64,000 bases of DNA, from NCBI GenBank assembly GCA_017745175.1, contig JAGHZY010000009.1, forward strand, positions 37,445 through 101,444, in the 5' to 3' direction. A program made the position numbers and the translations under genes. Under the pieces are notes generated by a model that was not told the DNA's origin, did not search any database, and worked only from the letters and a program-made list of their open reading frames with translations. The DNA comes from Sphingopyxis sp. (GTDB lineage: Bacteria; Pseudomonadota; Alphaproteobacteria; Sphingomonadales; Sphingomonadaceae). This document shows, piece by piece, positions 8,588 through 17,009 of the stretch. Numbering within the stretch: position 1 is the stretch's first letter; each line of letters begins with the position of its first letter.

Positions 8588-9439
8588 TCAGTTTTGCGCG
8601 GTGACGATCCACGCTGCACCATCGATCAGAACCGACCGGACACCGGGCTGTCTTGCGAAGGTAGCGCGGACGGCGATGGCGGCTTCCGCACGCAGTTCCC
8701 CGGGTTGATCGGCAAGCGCCCGCGACAAGGGGCCGACCTGGAACGCCATGTCGAGCGCATCATCGACAGCATCTTCGCGCGTCGCGCCGCGACCGTAGGA
8801 AATGGTCGTATCGAACGGCGCGATATCGATCGCGGCGAAGCCCGCTGCGGCCAGAATGTCCGCCAGCCTCTGCCGGTCGCCAAAGGCGAAGGGGCCGGGT
8901 GCATCGGGATCGGCGGGTGCGGGCGCCACGATGTCGCGGATCGCCGCCATCGGCAGACGGACCCAGTCATTCTCCTGCGCGCCGCGCCAGCAGACGAAGA
9001 CGAGCCGTCCACCGGGCTTCAGTGCGCGTCGCATATGCGTGAAAGCCGCAACTGGATCGTTGAAGAACATGACACCGAAGCGCGAGAAGAGGAGGTTGAA
9101 ATTGCCCGCTGGCAGCGGCGCGGTGGCGGCGTCGGCGCAGCAAAACCCGACCGGCAGATTGGCCGGTGCCCCCGTGCGGGCGATTTCGACGAGCTGCTCC
9201 GAGATATCGACGCCAAGGACGTGGCCGTCTGGCGCCACCTGCCTTGCGAGCGCGAAGCTCGACGTGCCCGAGCCGCAGCCGATGTCGAGGATCAGCTCGC
9301 CGGGCTGCGCGTTGGCGGCCGCGATGGCGGCGTTGCCGAAGTCTTCCAGCATCAGGTCGAGGCGCGCGAGATTGGCGGCCCATCGGGTTCCGCTGTCGCC
9401 ATTCCAGTCGTGCGTGGGAGCCGTCTGGCTATCGGGCAT
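8588..9439 (-). CDS. Class I SAM-dependent methyltransferase
   Basis: 283 residues from the ATG at 9439, preceded by AAGGAG at 6 bases; the longer frame to 9703 is non-coding. The SAM-binding fold is clear: motif I ILDIGCGSGTSSFALA, the acidic end of strand 2 (VLGVDISEQLVEIA), and the strand-4 region FNLLFSRFGVMFFNDPVAAF, followed by ALKPGGRLVFVCWRG. This pattern is typical of the Methyltransf_11/25 groups acting on small molecules, but the substrate cannot be read. A Fur-like palindrome lies just upstream. Confidence 0.88.
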   Translation of the reverse strand: MPDSQTAPTHDWNGDSGTRWAANLARLDLMLEDFGNAAIAAANAQPGELILDIGCGSGTSSFALARQVAPDGHVLGVDISEQLVEIARTGAPANLPVGFCCADAATAPLPAGNFNLLFSRFGVMFFNDPVAAFTHMRRALKPGGRLVFVCWRGAQENDWVRLPMAAIRDIVAPAPADPDAPGPFAFGDRQRLADILAAAGFAAIDIAPFDTTISYGRGATREDAVDDALDMAFQVGPLSRALADQPGELRAEAAIAVRATFARQPGVRSVLIDGAAWIVTAQN

Positions 9440-9452
9440 GGGAAACTCCTTG

Positions 9453-9469
9453 TTGCGAATAACTCGCAA
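9453..9469 (-). promoter_or_regulatory. 17-bp palindrome upstream of the methyltransferase gene (Fur-like)
   Basis: TTGCGAATAACTCGCAA is an inverted repeat with 7 of 8 arm pairs matched around a central A. It lies 14 bases upstream of the methyltransferase start. It resembles the TTGCGAAT-N-ATTCGCAA form of Fur operators. Assignment to Fur is inference; the palindrome itself is seen. Confidence 0.45.
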
Positions 9470-9587
9470 ATAGAGCGGATGGGGCTGCGAGGCAAGCACC
9501 CGCGCATAGCTATGCCCTGTTGCATCGCCCGGGCGGGTGCGACATTCCACGATCGTACCGGCCATGCGGGACCGGCAAGGGAGAGTC

Positions 9588-10559
9588 ATGAGCGAACAGA
9601 TCGTCACGGTGGACATCGGCGGTACGCACGCGCGCTTTGCGATCGCCGAGATCGAAGGCGGCCGTGTCCTGTCGCTCGGCGAGGCGACAACGCTCCACAC
9701 CAAGGATCATGCAAGCTTCCAGACGGCGTGGCAGGATTTCGGACGGCAGCAGGGCGGCGCATTGCCGCGAGCGGTTGCCATCGCGATAGCCGGGCCGACG
9801 CGCGGCGATATCATCCGGTTTACCAACAACCCGTGGATCATTCGCCCGGCGCTGGTGAACGAGAAGCTCGATGTCGACCGCTACATACTCGTCAATGACT
9901 TCGAGGCGGTGGGCCATGCGGTCGCGCAGGCCGACGCGCGCTATTTCGAGCGGCTGACGGGCCCCGACGAGCCCTTGCCGGCGACCGGAACCATCAGCGT
10001 CATCGGCCCCGGTACCGGCCTCGGCGTGGCGCATGTCTGGCGCGACGGCGCCGACTATCGTGTGCAGGCGACCGAAGGCGGGCATATCGATTTCGCCCCG
10101 CTCGACAGCATCGAGGACGCGATCCTCGCGCGGCTGCGCAAGCGGCATCGGCGGGTGTCGATCGAACGCATCGTCTCCGGCCCCGGCATCGTCGATATCT
10201 ATGAAACGCTCGCCGCGCTCGAAGGCCGCGCGATACCGCGGCTCGACGACAAGGCGATCTGGACCAATGCGTTGAGCGGCGAGGACAGCCTCGCGGCGGC
10301 GGCCGTCGATCGTTTTTGCCTGTCGCTGGGCAGTGTGTCGGGCGACCTCGCGCTGGCGCAGGGGGCAAGCGGCGTTGTGATCGCCGGCGGGCTGGGGCTG
10401 CGTATCCGCGACAGCCTCGTGCGCTCCGGCTTTCCCGAACGCTTTATCGAAAAGGGGCGGTTCGAAGGTTTCATGTCGGCGCTCCCGGTGAAGCTGATCA
10501 CCCATCCGCAGCCAGGGCTTTTCGGCGCCGCGGCAGCGTTTGCGCGCCAGCACGGCTGA
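9588..10559 (+). CDS. glk: Glucokinase
   Basis: 323 residues; the ATG at 9588 is preceded by AGGGAG, and the upstream frame extension is not part of the protein. Cytoplasmic ATP-dependent phosphorylation of glucose to glucose-6-phosphate. Diagnostic segments of the bacterial glucokinase family (not ROK type) are VDIGGTHARFAI near the N-terminus (phosphate loop), LVNDFEAVGHAVA (catalytic Asp), VIGPGTGLGVAH and ATEGGHIDFAP. Length is normal. It is divergent from the methyltransferase gene, and a PuuD-like gene follows 75 bases later on the same strand. The common sphingomonad Entner-Doudoroff neighbours are not visible downstream. Confidence 0.93.
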   Translation: MSEQIVTVDIGGTHARFAIAEIEGGRVLSLGEATTLHTKDHASFQTAWQDFGRQQGGALPRAVAIAIAGPTRGDIIRFTNNPWIIRPALVNEKLDVDRYILVNDFEAVGHAVAQADARYFERLTGPDEPLPATGTISVIGPGTGLGVAHVWRDGADYRVQATEGGHIDFAPLDSIEDAILARLRKRHRRVSIERIVSGPGIVDIYETLAALEGRAIPRLDDKAIWTNALSGEDSLAAAAVDRFCLSLGSVSGDLALAQGASGVVIAGGLGLRIRDSLVRSGFPERFIEKGRFEGFMSALPVKLITHPQPGLFGAAAAFARQHG

Positions 10560-10633
10560 CGCAAATATCGCTGGCATCGCGCGGGAAAAATCGGCAGCAA
10601 GGGTTCATCGCTTTCCGAAGGATTCCGCGTCCA

Positions 10634-11374
10634 GTGTCCGCCCGTCCCGTCCTCGGCATCATCGCCTGTAACCGGCAGGTCGGCGCCGAATATGCGCAGG
10701 CGGTGATGAATCGCTATGCGATGGCGGCAATGCGCCACGCCGATTGCGCGGCGCTGCTTATCCCGTCGCTCCCCGACTATATGCGCGCTGACGAAATCGT
10801 CGGGCGGCTCGATGGTGTGCTGCTTACCGGATCGCCGTCGAATATCGAGCCCATGCGTTACGGCGAGGATGACGAAGGGAACGGGCCGTTCGATCCCGAC
10901 CGCGACCGCATGATGCACGACCTCGTCGAAGCGGTGATCGCGGCGCAGCGTCCGCTGTTCGGCATCTGCCGCGGGTTTCAGGACATCAATGTCGCGCTCG
11001 GCGGCACGCTGCGGCGCGATACCGCGACCAGCGGCGAATTGCTGCGCCATCACACGCCCGACGGGACCATGTTCGACGCGATGTTCGACCATCGTCACCA
11101 TGTCGATCTGGCCGACGGCGGGATGCTGGCGTCGGCCTATGGTGCTTCATCGCTCGATGTGAATTCGGTACATTATCAGGGCATCGGGCGGCTCGCGGAC
11201 GGCCTGTCGGTCGAGGCGCGCGCGCCTGACGGACTCGTCGAGGCGTTCAGCGCGCGCCCGAACGGCGCGCCCTTGCTCGCGGTGCAATGGCATCCCGAAT
11301 GGGCGGTCGAGGGCAATGCCGAAAGCCAGACCTATTTCCGCCTGCTCGGACGGGCGCTGAGGGGGATGCTGTGA
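10634..11374 (+). CDS. puuD: Gamma-glutamyl-gamma-aminobutyrate hydrolase-like class I amidotransferase (PuuD family)
   Basis: 246 residues from the GTG at 10634, with AAGGA 11 bases upstream. It belongs to peptidase family C26. The nucleophile elbow is LFGICRGFQDIN (Cys112); the His-x-Glu pair is in AVQWHPEW (His220, Glu222); the oxyanion region LLTGSPSNIEP is present. PuuD releases GABA from gamma-glutamyl-GABA, the fourth step of the Puu putrescine pathway. The neighbouring SpuC-like aminotransferase and the PuuA/PuuB homologues about 10 kb away support that role. Other C26 enzymes look similar, so the exact substrate is inferred. Confidence 0.85.
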   Translation: MSARPVLGIIACNRQVGAEYAQAVMNRYAMAAMRHADCAALLIPSLPDYMRADEIVGRLDGVLLTGSPSNIEPMRYGEDDEGNGPFDPDRDRMMHDLVEAVIAAQRPLFGICRGFQDINVALGGTLRRDTATSGELLRHHTPDGTMFDAMFDHRHHVDLADGGMLASAYGASSLDVNSVHYQGIGRLADGLSVEARAPDGLVEAFSARPNGAPLLAVQWHPEWAVEGNAESQTYFRLLGRALRGML

Positions 11375-11478
11375 ACCGGCGCGTCACCCGCTACGACCGC
11401 TATCTCGCGCGGATCAGCTTCTCGCCCTGATTTTCCGGATCGGTTTCTTTCCGTTTCCAGTCAATCAGGAGTTTCAAC

Positions 11479-12852
11479 ATGCCCCGCAATCACGACATCG
11501 CCGAACTGCGCCGTCTCGACGTTGCGCATCATCTTCCCGCGCAGGCCGATTGGGCCGAGATCGAAAAGCTCGGCGGCAGCCGCATCATCACCCATGCCGA
11601 AGGCTGCACTATCACCGACGGCGACGGTCACCGCATCCTCGACGGCATGGCGGGCCTTTGGTGCGTCAATGTCGGCTACGGCCGCGAGGAACTGGTGGAG
11701 GCGGCCGCGGCGCAGATGCGCGAGCTGCCCTTTTACAATACCTTTTTCAAGACGGCGACGCCGCCGACGGTGACGCTCGCGGCGAAAATCGCCAGCCTGA
11801 CGCAGAACCGCCTGCCGCACATCTTCTTCAACGCTTCCGGCAGCGAAGCCAATGATACGGTTTTCCGTATGGTCCGCCATTACTGGAAGCTGAAGGGCGA
11901 GCCCAACCGTACCGTCTTCATCAGCCGCTGGAATGCCTATCATGGCTCGACGGTTGCGGGCGTCTCGCTCGGCGGCATGAAGGCGATGCATGTGCAGGGC
12001 GACCTGCCGATCCCCGGCGTCGAGCATGTCCGCCAGCCCTATGCCTACAACGAAGGGCAGGGGATGACCGAGGAGGAATTCTGCGACGCCTGCGTGCAGG
12101 CGATCGAGGACAGGATTCTTGAGGTTGGGCCCGAAAACTGCGCCGCCTTCATCGGCGAGCCCGTGCAGGGGGCGGGGGGCGTGATCATTCCGCCCAAGGG
12201 CTATTGGCCGAAGGTCGAGGCCGTGGTGCGCAAATATGGCCTGCTGCTGGTATCGGATGAAGTGATCTGCGGTTTCGGGCGCACCGGCAAGATGTGGGGG
12301 CACGAGACGATGGGCTTCACGCCCGATCTGATGCCGATGGCGAAGGGGCTGTCGTCGGGCTACCTGCCGATCTCGGCCACGGCCGTTGCGGGCCACATCG
12401 TCGAGGTGCTGAAAACCGGGGGCGATTTCGTCCACGGCTTTACCTATTCGGGCCACCCGGTTGCGGCAGCGGTTGCGCTGAAAAATATCGAGATCATCGA
12501 GCGCGAGGGGCTGGTCGAGCGCACCGGCAGCGTTACGGGACCGCATCTGGCGAAGGCGCTCGCGACGCTGAACGACCATCCGCTCGTCGGCGAGACGCGC
12601 TCGGTCGGCCTGCTCGGCGCGGTCGAGATCGTCGCCGACAAGGCGACGCGCTCGCGCTTCGGTGGTGCCGAAGGGACGGCCGGGCCGATGGCGCGCGACG
12701 CGTGCATTGCGAACGGGCTGATGGTGCGCGGTATCCGCGACAGCCTCGTCATGTGTCCGCCGCTGATCATCACCACCGAACAGATCGACGAGATGGTTGC
12801 CATCATTCGCAAATCGCTCGATGAGGCGATGCCCAAGCTCCGGGCGCTCTGA
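11479..12852 (+). CDS. spuC: Class III PLP aminotransferase, SpuC-like (polyamine:pyruvate)
   Basis: 457 residues with CAGGAG 8 bases upstream of the ATG. It transfers an amino group from a diamine or omega-amino acid, usually to pyruvate. Features: DGMAGLWCVNVGYGREELVE, FNASGSEANDTVFRMVRHYW (cofactor phosphate region), RWNAYHGSTVAGVSLGGM, LLVSDEVICGFGRTG (Asp to pyridine N) and MPMAKGLSSGYLP with the Schiff-base Lys. The wording closely follows Pseudomonas SpuC, the putrescine:pyruvate aminotransferase. It lies in series with puuD, which suggests a transaminase route for putrescine or GABA beside the glutamylated route. Confidence 0.88.
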   Translation: MPRNHDIAELRRLDVAHHLPAQADWAEIEKLGGSRIITHAEGCTITDGDGHRILDGMAGLWCVNVGYGREELVEAAAAQMRELPFYNTFFKTATPPTVTLAAKIASLTQNRLPHIFFNASGSEANDTVFRMVRHYWKLKGEPNRTVFISRWNAYHGSTVAGVSLGGMKAMHVQGDLPIPGVEHVRQPYAYNEGQGMTEEEFCDACVQAIEDRILEVGPENCAAFIGEPVQGAGGVIIPPKGYWPKVEAVVRKYGLLLVSDEVICGFGRTGKMWGHETMGFTPDLMPMAKGLSSGYLPISATAVAGHIVEVLKTGGDFVHGFTYSGHPVAAAVALKNIEIIEREGLVERTGSVTGPHLAKALATLNDHPLVGETRSVGLLGAVEIVADKATRSRFGGAEGTAGPMARDACIANGLMVRGIRDSLVMCPPLIITTEQIDEMVAIIRKSLDEAMPKLRAL

Positions 12853-12872
12853 ACAGGAAAGACCAACACCCT

Positions 12873-13811
12873 ATGCCTTCCGGCCTTTTTGCCCTGCTCG
12901 ACGATATTGCGACGATCGCCAAGGTCGCCGCCGCGAGCATCGACGATATCGGCGCCGCGGCGTCGAAGGCCGGGGTCAAGGCGGCGGGGGTCGTGGTCGA
13001 CGATACGGCCGTCACGCCGCGTTACGTCACCGGTTTCACGCCCGACCGCGAACTGCCGATCATCTGGCGGATCACCAAGGGTTCGATCTTCAACAAGCTG
13101 GTGCTGATCCTGCCGGCGTTGCTGTTGCTGTCCACCTTCCTGCCGTGGGCGATCACGCCGCTGCTGATGCTCGGCGGCGCCTATCTTTGCTTCGAGGGCG
13201 CCGAGAAGGTCCTGCATTCGCTGCAGGAGGACAAGACGAGCCTTGCCGAGGACGCCGCGATCGTCGCCGACCAGGACCATGAAGAGACGATGGTGAAGGG
13301 CGCGGTCCGGACCGATTTCATCCTGTCGGCCGAGATCATGGTGATCGCGCTCAACGAAGTGCTCGACGAGCATTTCGCGATGCGCGCCGCAACGCTTGCG
13401 GTCGTCGCGGTGCTGATCACCGTCGCGGTCTACGGCGTCGTCGGCCTGATCGTGAAGATGGACGACATCGGGCTCCACATGGCGAAGGAGGGCAACAGCG
13501 CGCGCCGCGCGATCGGGCGCGGGCTGGTGTCCTTCATGCCGAGGCTGCTCGCGGCGCTCGCAGTGATCGGCACCGCCGCCATGCTGTGGGTCGGAGGACA
13601 GATTTTCCTGCACGGGCTCGACGAATATCATATCGGCAATATCGGTCACGGGCTTCACGATTTCGCGCAGAATGTTGCTGGCGGGCTGCCCGGTGCCGGT
13701 GTGTGGGAATGGCTGATCAATGCGGGCGGTGCGGGCGTGTTCGGGCTGCTGCTCGGCGGCGTGATCGTCGGCGTGCTTCACTTGCTGCCGGGAAAGAAGG
13801 CGGATCACTGA
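12873..13811 (+). CDS. DUF808-family (YedI-like) inner-membrane protein
   Basis: 312 residues. The N-terminus (SGLFALLDDIATIAKVAAAS, DDTAVTPRYVTGF) and the following hydrophobic segments are typical of DUF808. Several membrane helices are predicted by eye: about 75-110, 160-200, 210-240 and 275-305. The middle contains a charged cytoplasmic-looking stretch with KVLHSLQEDKTSLAEDA. Function is unknown for the family. It starts 20 bases after the aminotransferase gene and may be co-transcribed, but nothing ties it to polyamines. Confidence 0.88.
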   Translation: MPSGLFALLDDIATIAKVAAASIDDIGAAASKAGVKAAGVVVDDTAVTPRYVTGFTPDRELPIIWRITKGSIFNKLVLILPALLLLSTFLPWAITPLLMLGGAYLCFEGAEKVLHSLQEDKTSLAEDAAIVADQDHEETMVKGAVRTDFILSAEIMVIALNEVLDEHFAMRAATLAVVAVLITVAVYGVVGLIVKMDDIGLHMAKEGNSARRAIGRGLVSFMPRLLAALAVIGTAAMLWVGGQIFLHGLDEYHIGNIGHGLHDFAQNVAGGLPGAGVWEWLINAGGAGVFGLLLGGVIVGVLHLLPGKKADH

Positions 13812-13813
13812 TA

Positions 13814-13887
13814 TCGTCACCCCGGACTCGATCCGGGGCCACGACACAAGCGCCGCAATGGCTCCCGGATCAAGTCCGGGATGACGA
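13814..13887 (+). repeat. Palindromic dispersed repeat, copy B (core only)
   Basis: Same core as copy A, with arms around CCCCGGACTCGATCCGGGG and CTCCCGGATCAAGTCCGGGA, but a diverged loop and none of the longer flanks. It begins three bases after the DUF808 stop, between convergent genes. Confidence 0.8.
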
Positions 13888-13933
13888 AACAGGCCTTAAA
13901 GCCACAAACACCCAGCATGCACGCATCGAAACT

Positions 13934-13967
13934 GTGCCCTTTGTGCCCTTAAGGCGACAAAGGGTAC
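13934..13967. other. Hairpin in the 13.8-14.1 kb convergent gap
   Basis: CCCTTTGT (13937-13944) pairs with ACAAAGGG (13957-13964). GCC/GGC pairing inside and three outer pairs extend the stem. A related CTCCTTTGTCGC follows near 13988. There is no T-run. Together with repeat copy B this is all I see in the 293-base gap. Confidence 0.4.
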
Positions 13968-14104
13968 GGACGCGCGTGTCGAAAATGTCTCCTTTGTCGC
14001 TTTAGCCCGACGGGCGACGCGGACCGAATTGGACGGGGAGAAAGAGCCGGATCGAAGGCTCTCACATCGAAATAATGTAGGAAAGCGCTTTTTGCGACCG
14101 GTCG

Positions 14105-15235
14105 TCAGCCCAGCAACACCACGGGGCTGTCGGCACGCCAGTGCATGCTGACCTTGTCGTCCCAGGTGAAATCTTCCTGATCGTGGCGCGACAGATTGGG
14201 GCGCGAGACGCGGATGCGCGCGCCGGTTTCGAGCTCGATCTCGAACAGGGTGATGTCGCCGAGGTACGACATGCCCTTGATCTTGCCGCGCGCGAAATTG
14301 TGGCCGTCGGGGGCATCCTGCGCCGCGGCGGTGACCGCTTTCCCCGCGCCCGGGACGTGCAGATAGATTTTCTCGGGCCGCAGCGCGACCCAGACATCGG
14401 CGCCATGCGGCCCGGTGACGCCGTGATTGAGATAGACCTTGCCAAGCCCCGGACAGTCGACCGCGGCCTTGTCGGGCTCGTCGAGCGTCAGCTTGCCTTC
14501 AAAGATGTTCACCGACCCGACGAAATCGGCGACGAAGCGGTTGGCGGGATATTCATAGAGATCCGACGGGGTCGCGAGTTGCGACACCTCGCCCTTGTTG
14601 ATCACCGCAATCCGGCACGCCATCGACAGCGCCTCGTCCTGGTCGTGGGTGACGGTGACGAAGGTGATGCCGACCTTTTCCTGCAGCTCCGAAAGCTCGA
14701 ACTGCATCTGCGCGCGCAGCTTGGCGTCGAGTGCCGACAGCGGTTCGTCGAGCAGCAGCACCTTCGGCCGCATGACGAGGCTCCGTGCGAGCGCGACGCG
14801 CTGGCGTTGCCCGCCCGACATCTGGTCGGGCATCCGCGTTTCGAAACCGCCAAGCTTGACCAGCTCGAGCGCCTCGGCGACGCGATCCCGGACCTCGCCG
14901 CCCCTCACACCGGCGATCTTCAAACCGTAGGCGACATTGTCGGCGACGCTCATGTGCGGGAACACGGCGTAGCTCTGGAACACCATATTGACCGGCCGCT
15001 TGTTCGGCGGGATGCCCGCCATATCCTGCCCGTCGATCAGGATGCGGCCCTCGGTCGGCAGTTCGAAGCCCGCGATCATGCGGAGCAGCGTCGTCTTGCC
15101 GCAGCCCGAGGGGCCGAGCAGCACGAAGAATTCGCCTGCGTTGATGTCGAGGCTGACATTGTCGACCGCGGTCATCTTGCCGAAGCGTTTGGTGATATTC
15201 TGGATCCGGATGATCGGACGGGCGGGCTCGGTCAT
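14105..15235 (-). CDS. potA: Polyamine ABC transporter ATP-binding protein
   Basis: 376 residues from the ATG at 15235, two bases after the PotI stop. Nucleotide-binding domain in the first ~240 residues: Walker A LLGPSGCGKTTLLRM, Q-loop FQSYAVFPHMSV, signature MSGGQRQRVALARSL, Walker B VLLLDEPLSALDAK, switch His in VTHDQDEAL. A TOBE domain follows (about 290-370; WVALRPEKIYLHV). It drives import of putrescine or spermidine through the PotH/PotI pair encoded directly upstream. It is the last gene of the minus-strand polyamine run. Confidence 0.93.
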   Translation of the reverse strand: MTEPARPIIRIQNITKRFGKMTAVDNVSLDINAGEFFVLLGPSGCGKTTLLRMIAGFELPTEGRILIDGQDMAGIPPNKRPVNMVFQSYAVFPHMSVADNVAYGLKIAGVRGGEVRDRVAEALELVKLGGFETRMPDQMSGGQRQRVALARSLVMRPKVLLLDEPLSALDAKLRAQMQFELSELQEKVGITFVTVTHDQDEALSMACRIAVINKGEVSQLATPSDLYEYPANRFVADFVGSVNIFEGKLTLDEPDKAAVDCPGLGKVYLNHGVTGPHGADVWVALRPEKIYLHVPGAGKAVTAAAQDAPDGHNFARGKIKGMSYLGDITLFEIELETGARIRVSRPNLSRHDQEDFTWDDKVSMHWRADSPVVLLG

Positions 15236-15237
15236 GG

Positions 15238-16080
15238 TCAGTGGGTTTCCGCAATGGCTTTCACGCCCTGAAGTTTGAGCGCGATGAAGGTCAGGGCGAC
15301 GGTCAGGATGATGAGCAGGGTCGAGGCGGCGTTGACCTCCGGCGTCACCGAAAAGCGGACCATCGAATAGACCTTCACGGGGAAGGTGATCGTGTCGGGG
15401 CCGCTGGTGAAATAGGTGATCACGAAATCGTCGAGGCTCAAGGTGAACGAAAGCAGTGCGCCGGCGACGAGCGCAGGCCTGATATGCGGGATCAGCACGT
15501 CGCGAAAGACCTGCCACTCGCTGGCGCCAAGATCCTTTGCTGCCTCCTCCTGCTCGCGGTTGAAGCTCGCGAGGCGCGAGCGCACGACCATCGTCACAAA
15601 GGGGAAGCAGAAGGTGATATGCGCGATCGTGATCGCCCCGAGGTTGAACGGCCAGACGAGGTCGGTCGGCCAGTCGACCGCGGCGAAAAACATCAGGAAG
15701 GCGACGCCCATGCAGATTTCGGGAACGATGATCGGTAGCGAGATCGTGCCATCGACCGCGCCTTTCAGCGGAAAGCGGAAGCGCCAGAGCATCACCGCCG
15801 CGACGGCGCCGAGCGCGAGACTGACGATCGTCGCGAGCGCCGCGATGGTGAGCGAGTTGAGCAAGGCCTCGACAAGCTGGTCGTTGCCCAGCGCCTTTTC
15901 ATAATATTTGGTCGTGAAGCCGCGCCATACGACGTTGCGCTTGCTGTCGTTGAAGCTGAAGATCATCAGCACGACCAGCGGCGCATAGAGAAAGACCATT
16001 ACCGCGCCGACCCAGAGGCGCATCCACAGCGTCCGGCTATATTCGAGCGGCGCGCGCGGCGTACGGGCGAAGAGCGCCAT
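15238..16080 (-). CDS. potI: Polyamine ABC transporter permease, PotI/PotC-like
   Basis: 280 residues with about six membrane helices, the first at about 22-45 (VGAVMVFLYAPLVVLMIFSF). The cytoplasmic coupling (EAA) loop reads AKDLGASEWQVFRDVLIPHI. Its start overlaps the PotH stop (TGATG), so translation is probably coupled. Together with PotH it forms the channel energised by PotA. Whether putrescine or spermidine is preferred cannot be told from the permease. Confidence 0.92.
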   Translation of the reverse strand: MALFARTPRAPLEYSRTLWMRLWVGAVMVFLYAPLVVLMIFSFNDSKRNVVWRGFTTKYYEKALGNDQLVEALLNSLTIAALATIVSLALGAVAAVMLWRFRFPLKGAVDGTISLPIIVPEICMGVAFLMFFAAVDWPTDLVWPFNLGAITIAHITFCFPFVTMVVRSRLASFNREQEEAAKDLGASEWQVFRDVLIPHIRPALVAGALLSFTLSLDDFVITYFTSGPDTITFPVKVYSMVRFSVTPEVNAASTLLIILTVALTFIALKLQGVKAIAETH

Positions 16081-16985
16081 CAGTGAACCTCCGGCACCTT
16101 CCTGCGCATCGATTGCAGCGCGATCAGGATGAACATCGCATAGATGAGCAGGAAGGAGAGGGCGGCGCCGAAGGGCCAGTCATTCGCCTTCTTGAACTGG
16201 CGTTCGATGACGTTGGCAATCATCTGGCTGTCGGTGCCGCCCATCAGGTCGGGGGTAAGGTAAGCGCCCAGCGCCGGGATCAGCGTGATCATCACGCCCG
16301 CGACGATGCCCGGCGCGGCGAGCGGGACGACGATGCGCATGATCGTGCGGAAATGCCCCGCGCCAAGGTCGAGGCTCGCTTCGATCAGGCTGCGGTCGAG
16401 CCGGTCGAGCGCGGCGTAGAGCGGCAGCACCATGAAGGGCAGGTGGACATAGACGAGCCCCAGCACGACCGCGAAATTGTTGAAGAGAAGCTGCACCGGC
16501 TCCCACGTCGGCAGCGGCTCGAGCCCGACGAGCGTCTTGGCCCAGCTCGCGCCTCCCCACAGCGCGCCGAGCCCCTTGTTTGCATAGCCCTGCGAGCCGA
16601 GCAGGATCATCAGCGCGTAGGTCCGGACGAGCAAATTGGTCCAGAAGGGCAGCATGATGCCGAGCAGGAGCCAAGGCCGCCATTTTTCGCTGGCAAAGGT
16701 GATCGCCATCGCGACGGGGAAACCGACGATCAGGCAGATCAGCGTGACGAGTGCGGCGACGGCAAAGCTTTTGCCGAAGATCGTGACATAAAGCCATTCG
16801 GTCGCGCGCTTGTAATTGTCGAGCGTGCCGGAGATGGCGATGTCGGTGAGGCCCCTATTCTCGCCGAAGCTGTAGAGCCAGACGATCGCCATCGGCACGA
16901 CGAAGAAGACGATGATCCAGAACAATGTCGGCAGCGACACCGCCGCGAAGACCCGCCTGTTCGTTTTCCAATCCTGTTCGGCCAT
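16080..16985 (-). CDS. potH: Polyamine ABC transporter permease, PotH/PotB-like
   Basis: 301 residues. The first helix (VSLPTLFWIIVFFVVPMAIV) is followed by a periplasmic segment and five more helices. The coupling loop is EASLDLGAGHFRTIMRIVVP. It lies between the binding-protein gene and potI, overlapping potI. Length and order (F-H-I-A transcription) match a Pot-type importer, although in Escherichia coli potF is followed by potG, the ATPase gene, before potH. Confidence 0.92.
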   Translation of the reverse strand: MAEQDWKTNRRVFAAVSLPTLFWIIVFFVVPMAIVWLYSFGENRGLTDIAISGTLDNYKRATEWLYVTIFGKSFAVAALVTLICLIVGFPVAMAITFASEKWRPWLLLGIMLPFWTNLLVRTYALMILLGSQGYANKGLGALWGGASWAKTLVGLEPLPTWEPVQLLFNNFAVVLGLVYVHLPFMVLPLYAALDRLDRSLIEASLDLGAGHFRTIMRIVVPLAAPGIVAGVMITLIPALGAYLTPDLMGGTDSQMIANVIERQFKKANDWPFGAALSFLLIYAMFILIALQSMRRKVPEVH

Positions 16986-17009
16986 CCCCCGAAGCCTCCC
17001 GTCAGACCG

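Noticed and set aside
11371..11430. 19-codon frame (GTG) overlapping the puuD stop
   Set aside because: Too short, no ribosome-binding site of its own, and no recognisable product, although the stop-start overlap is suggestive.
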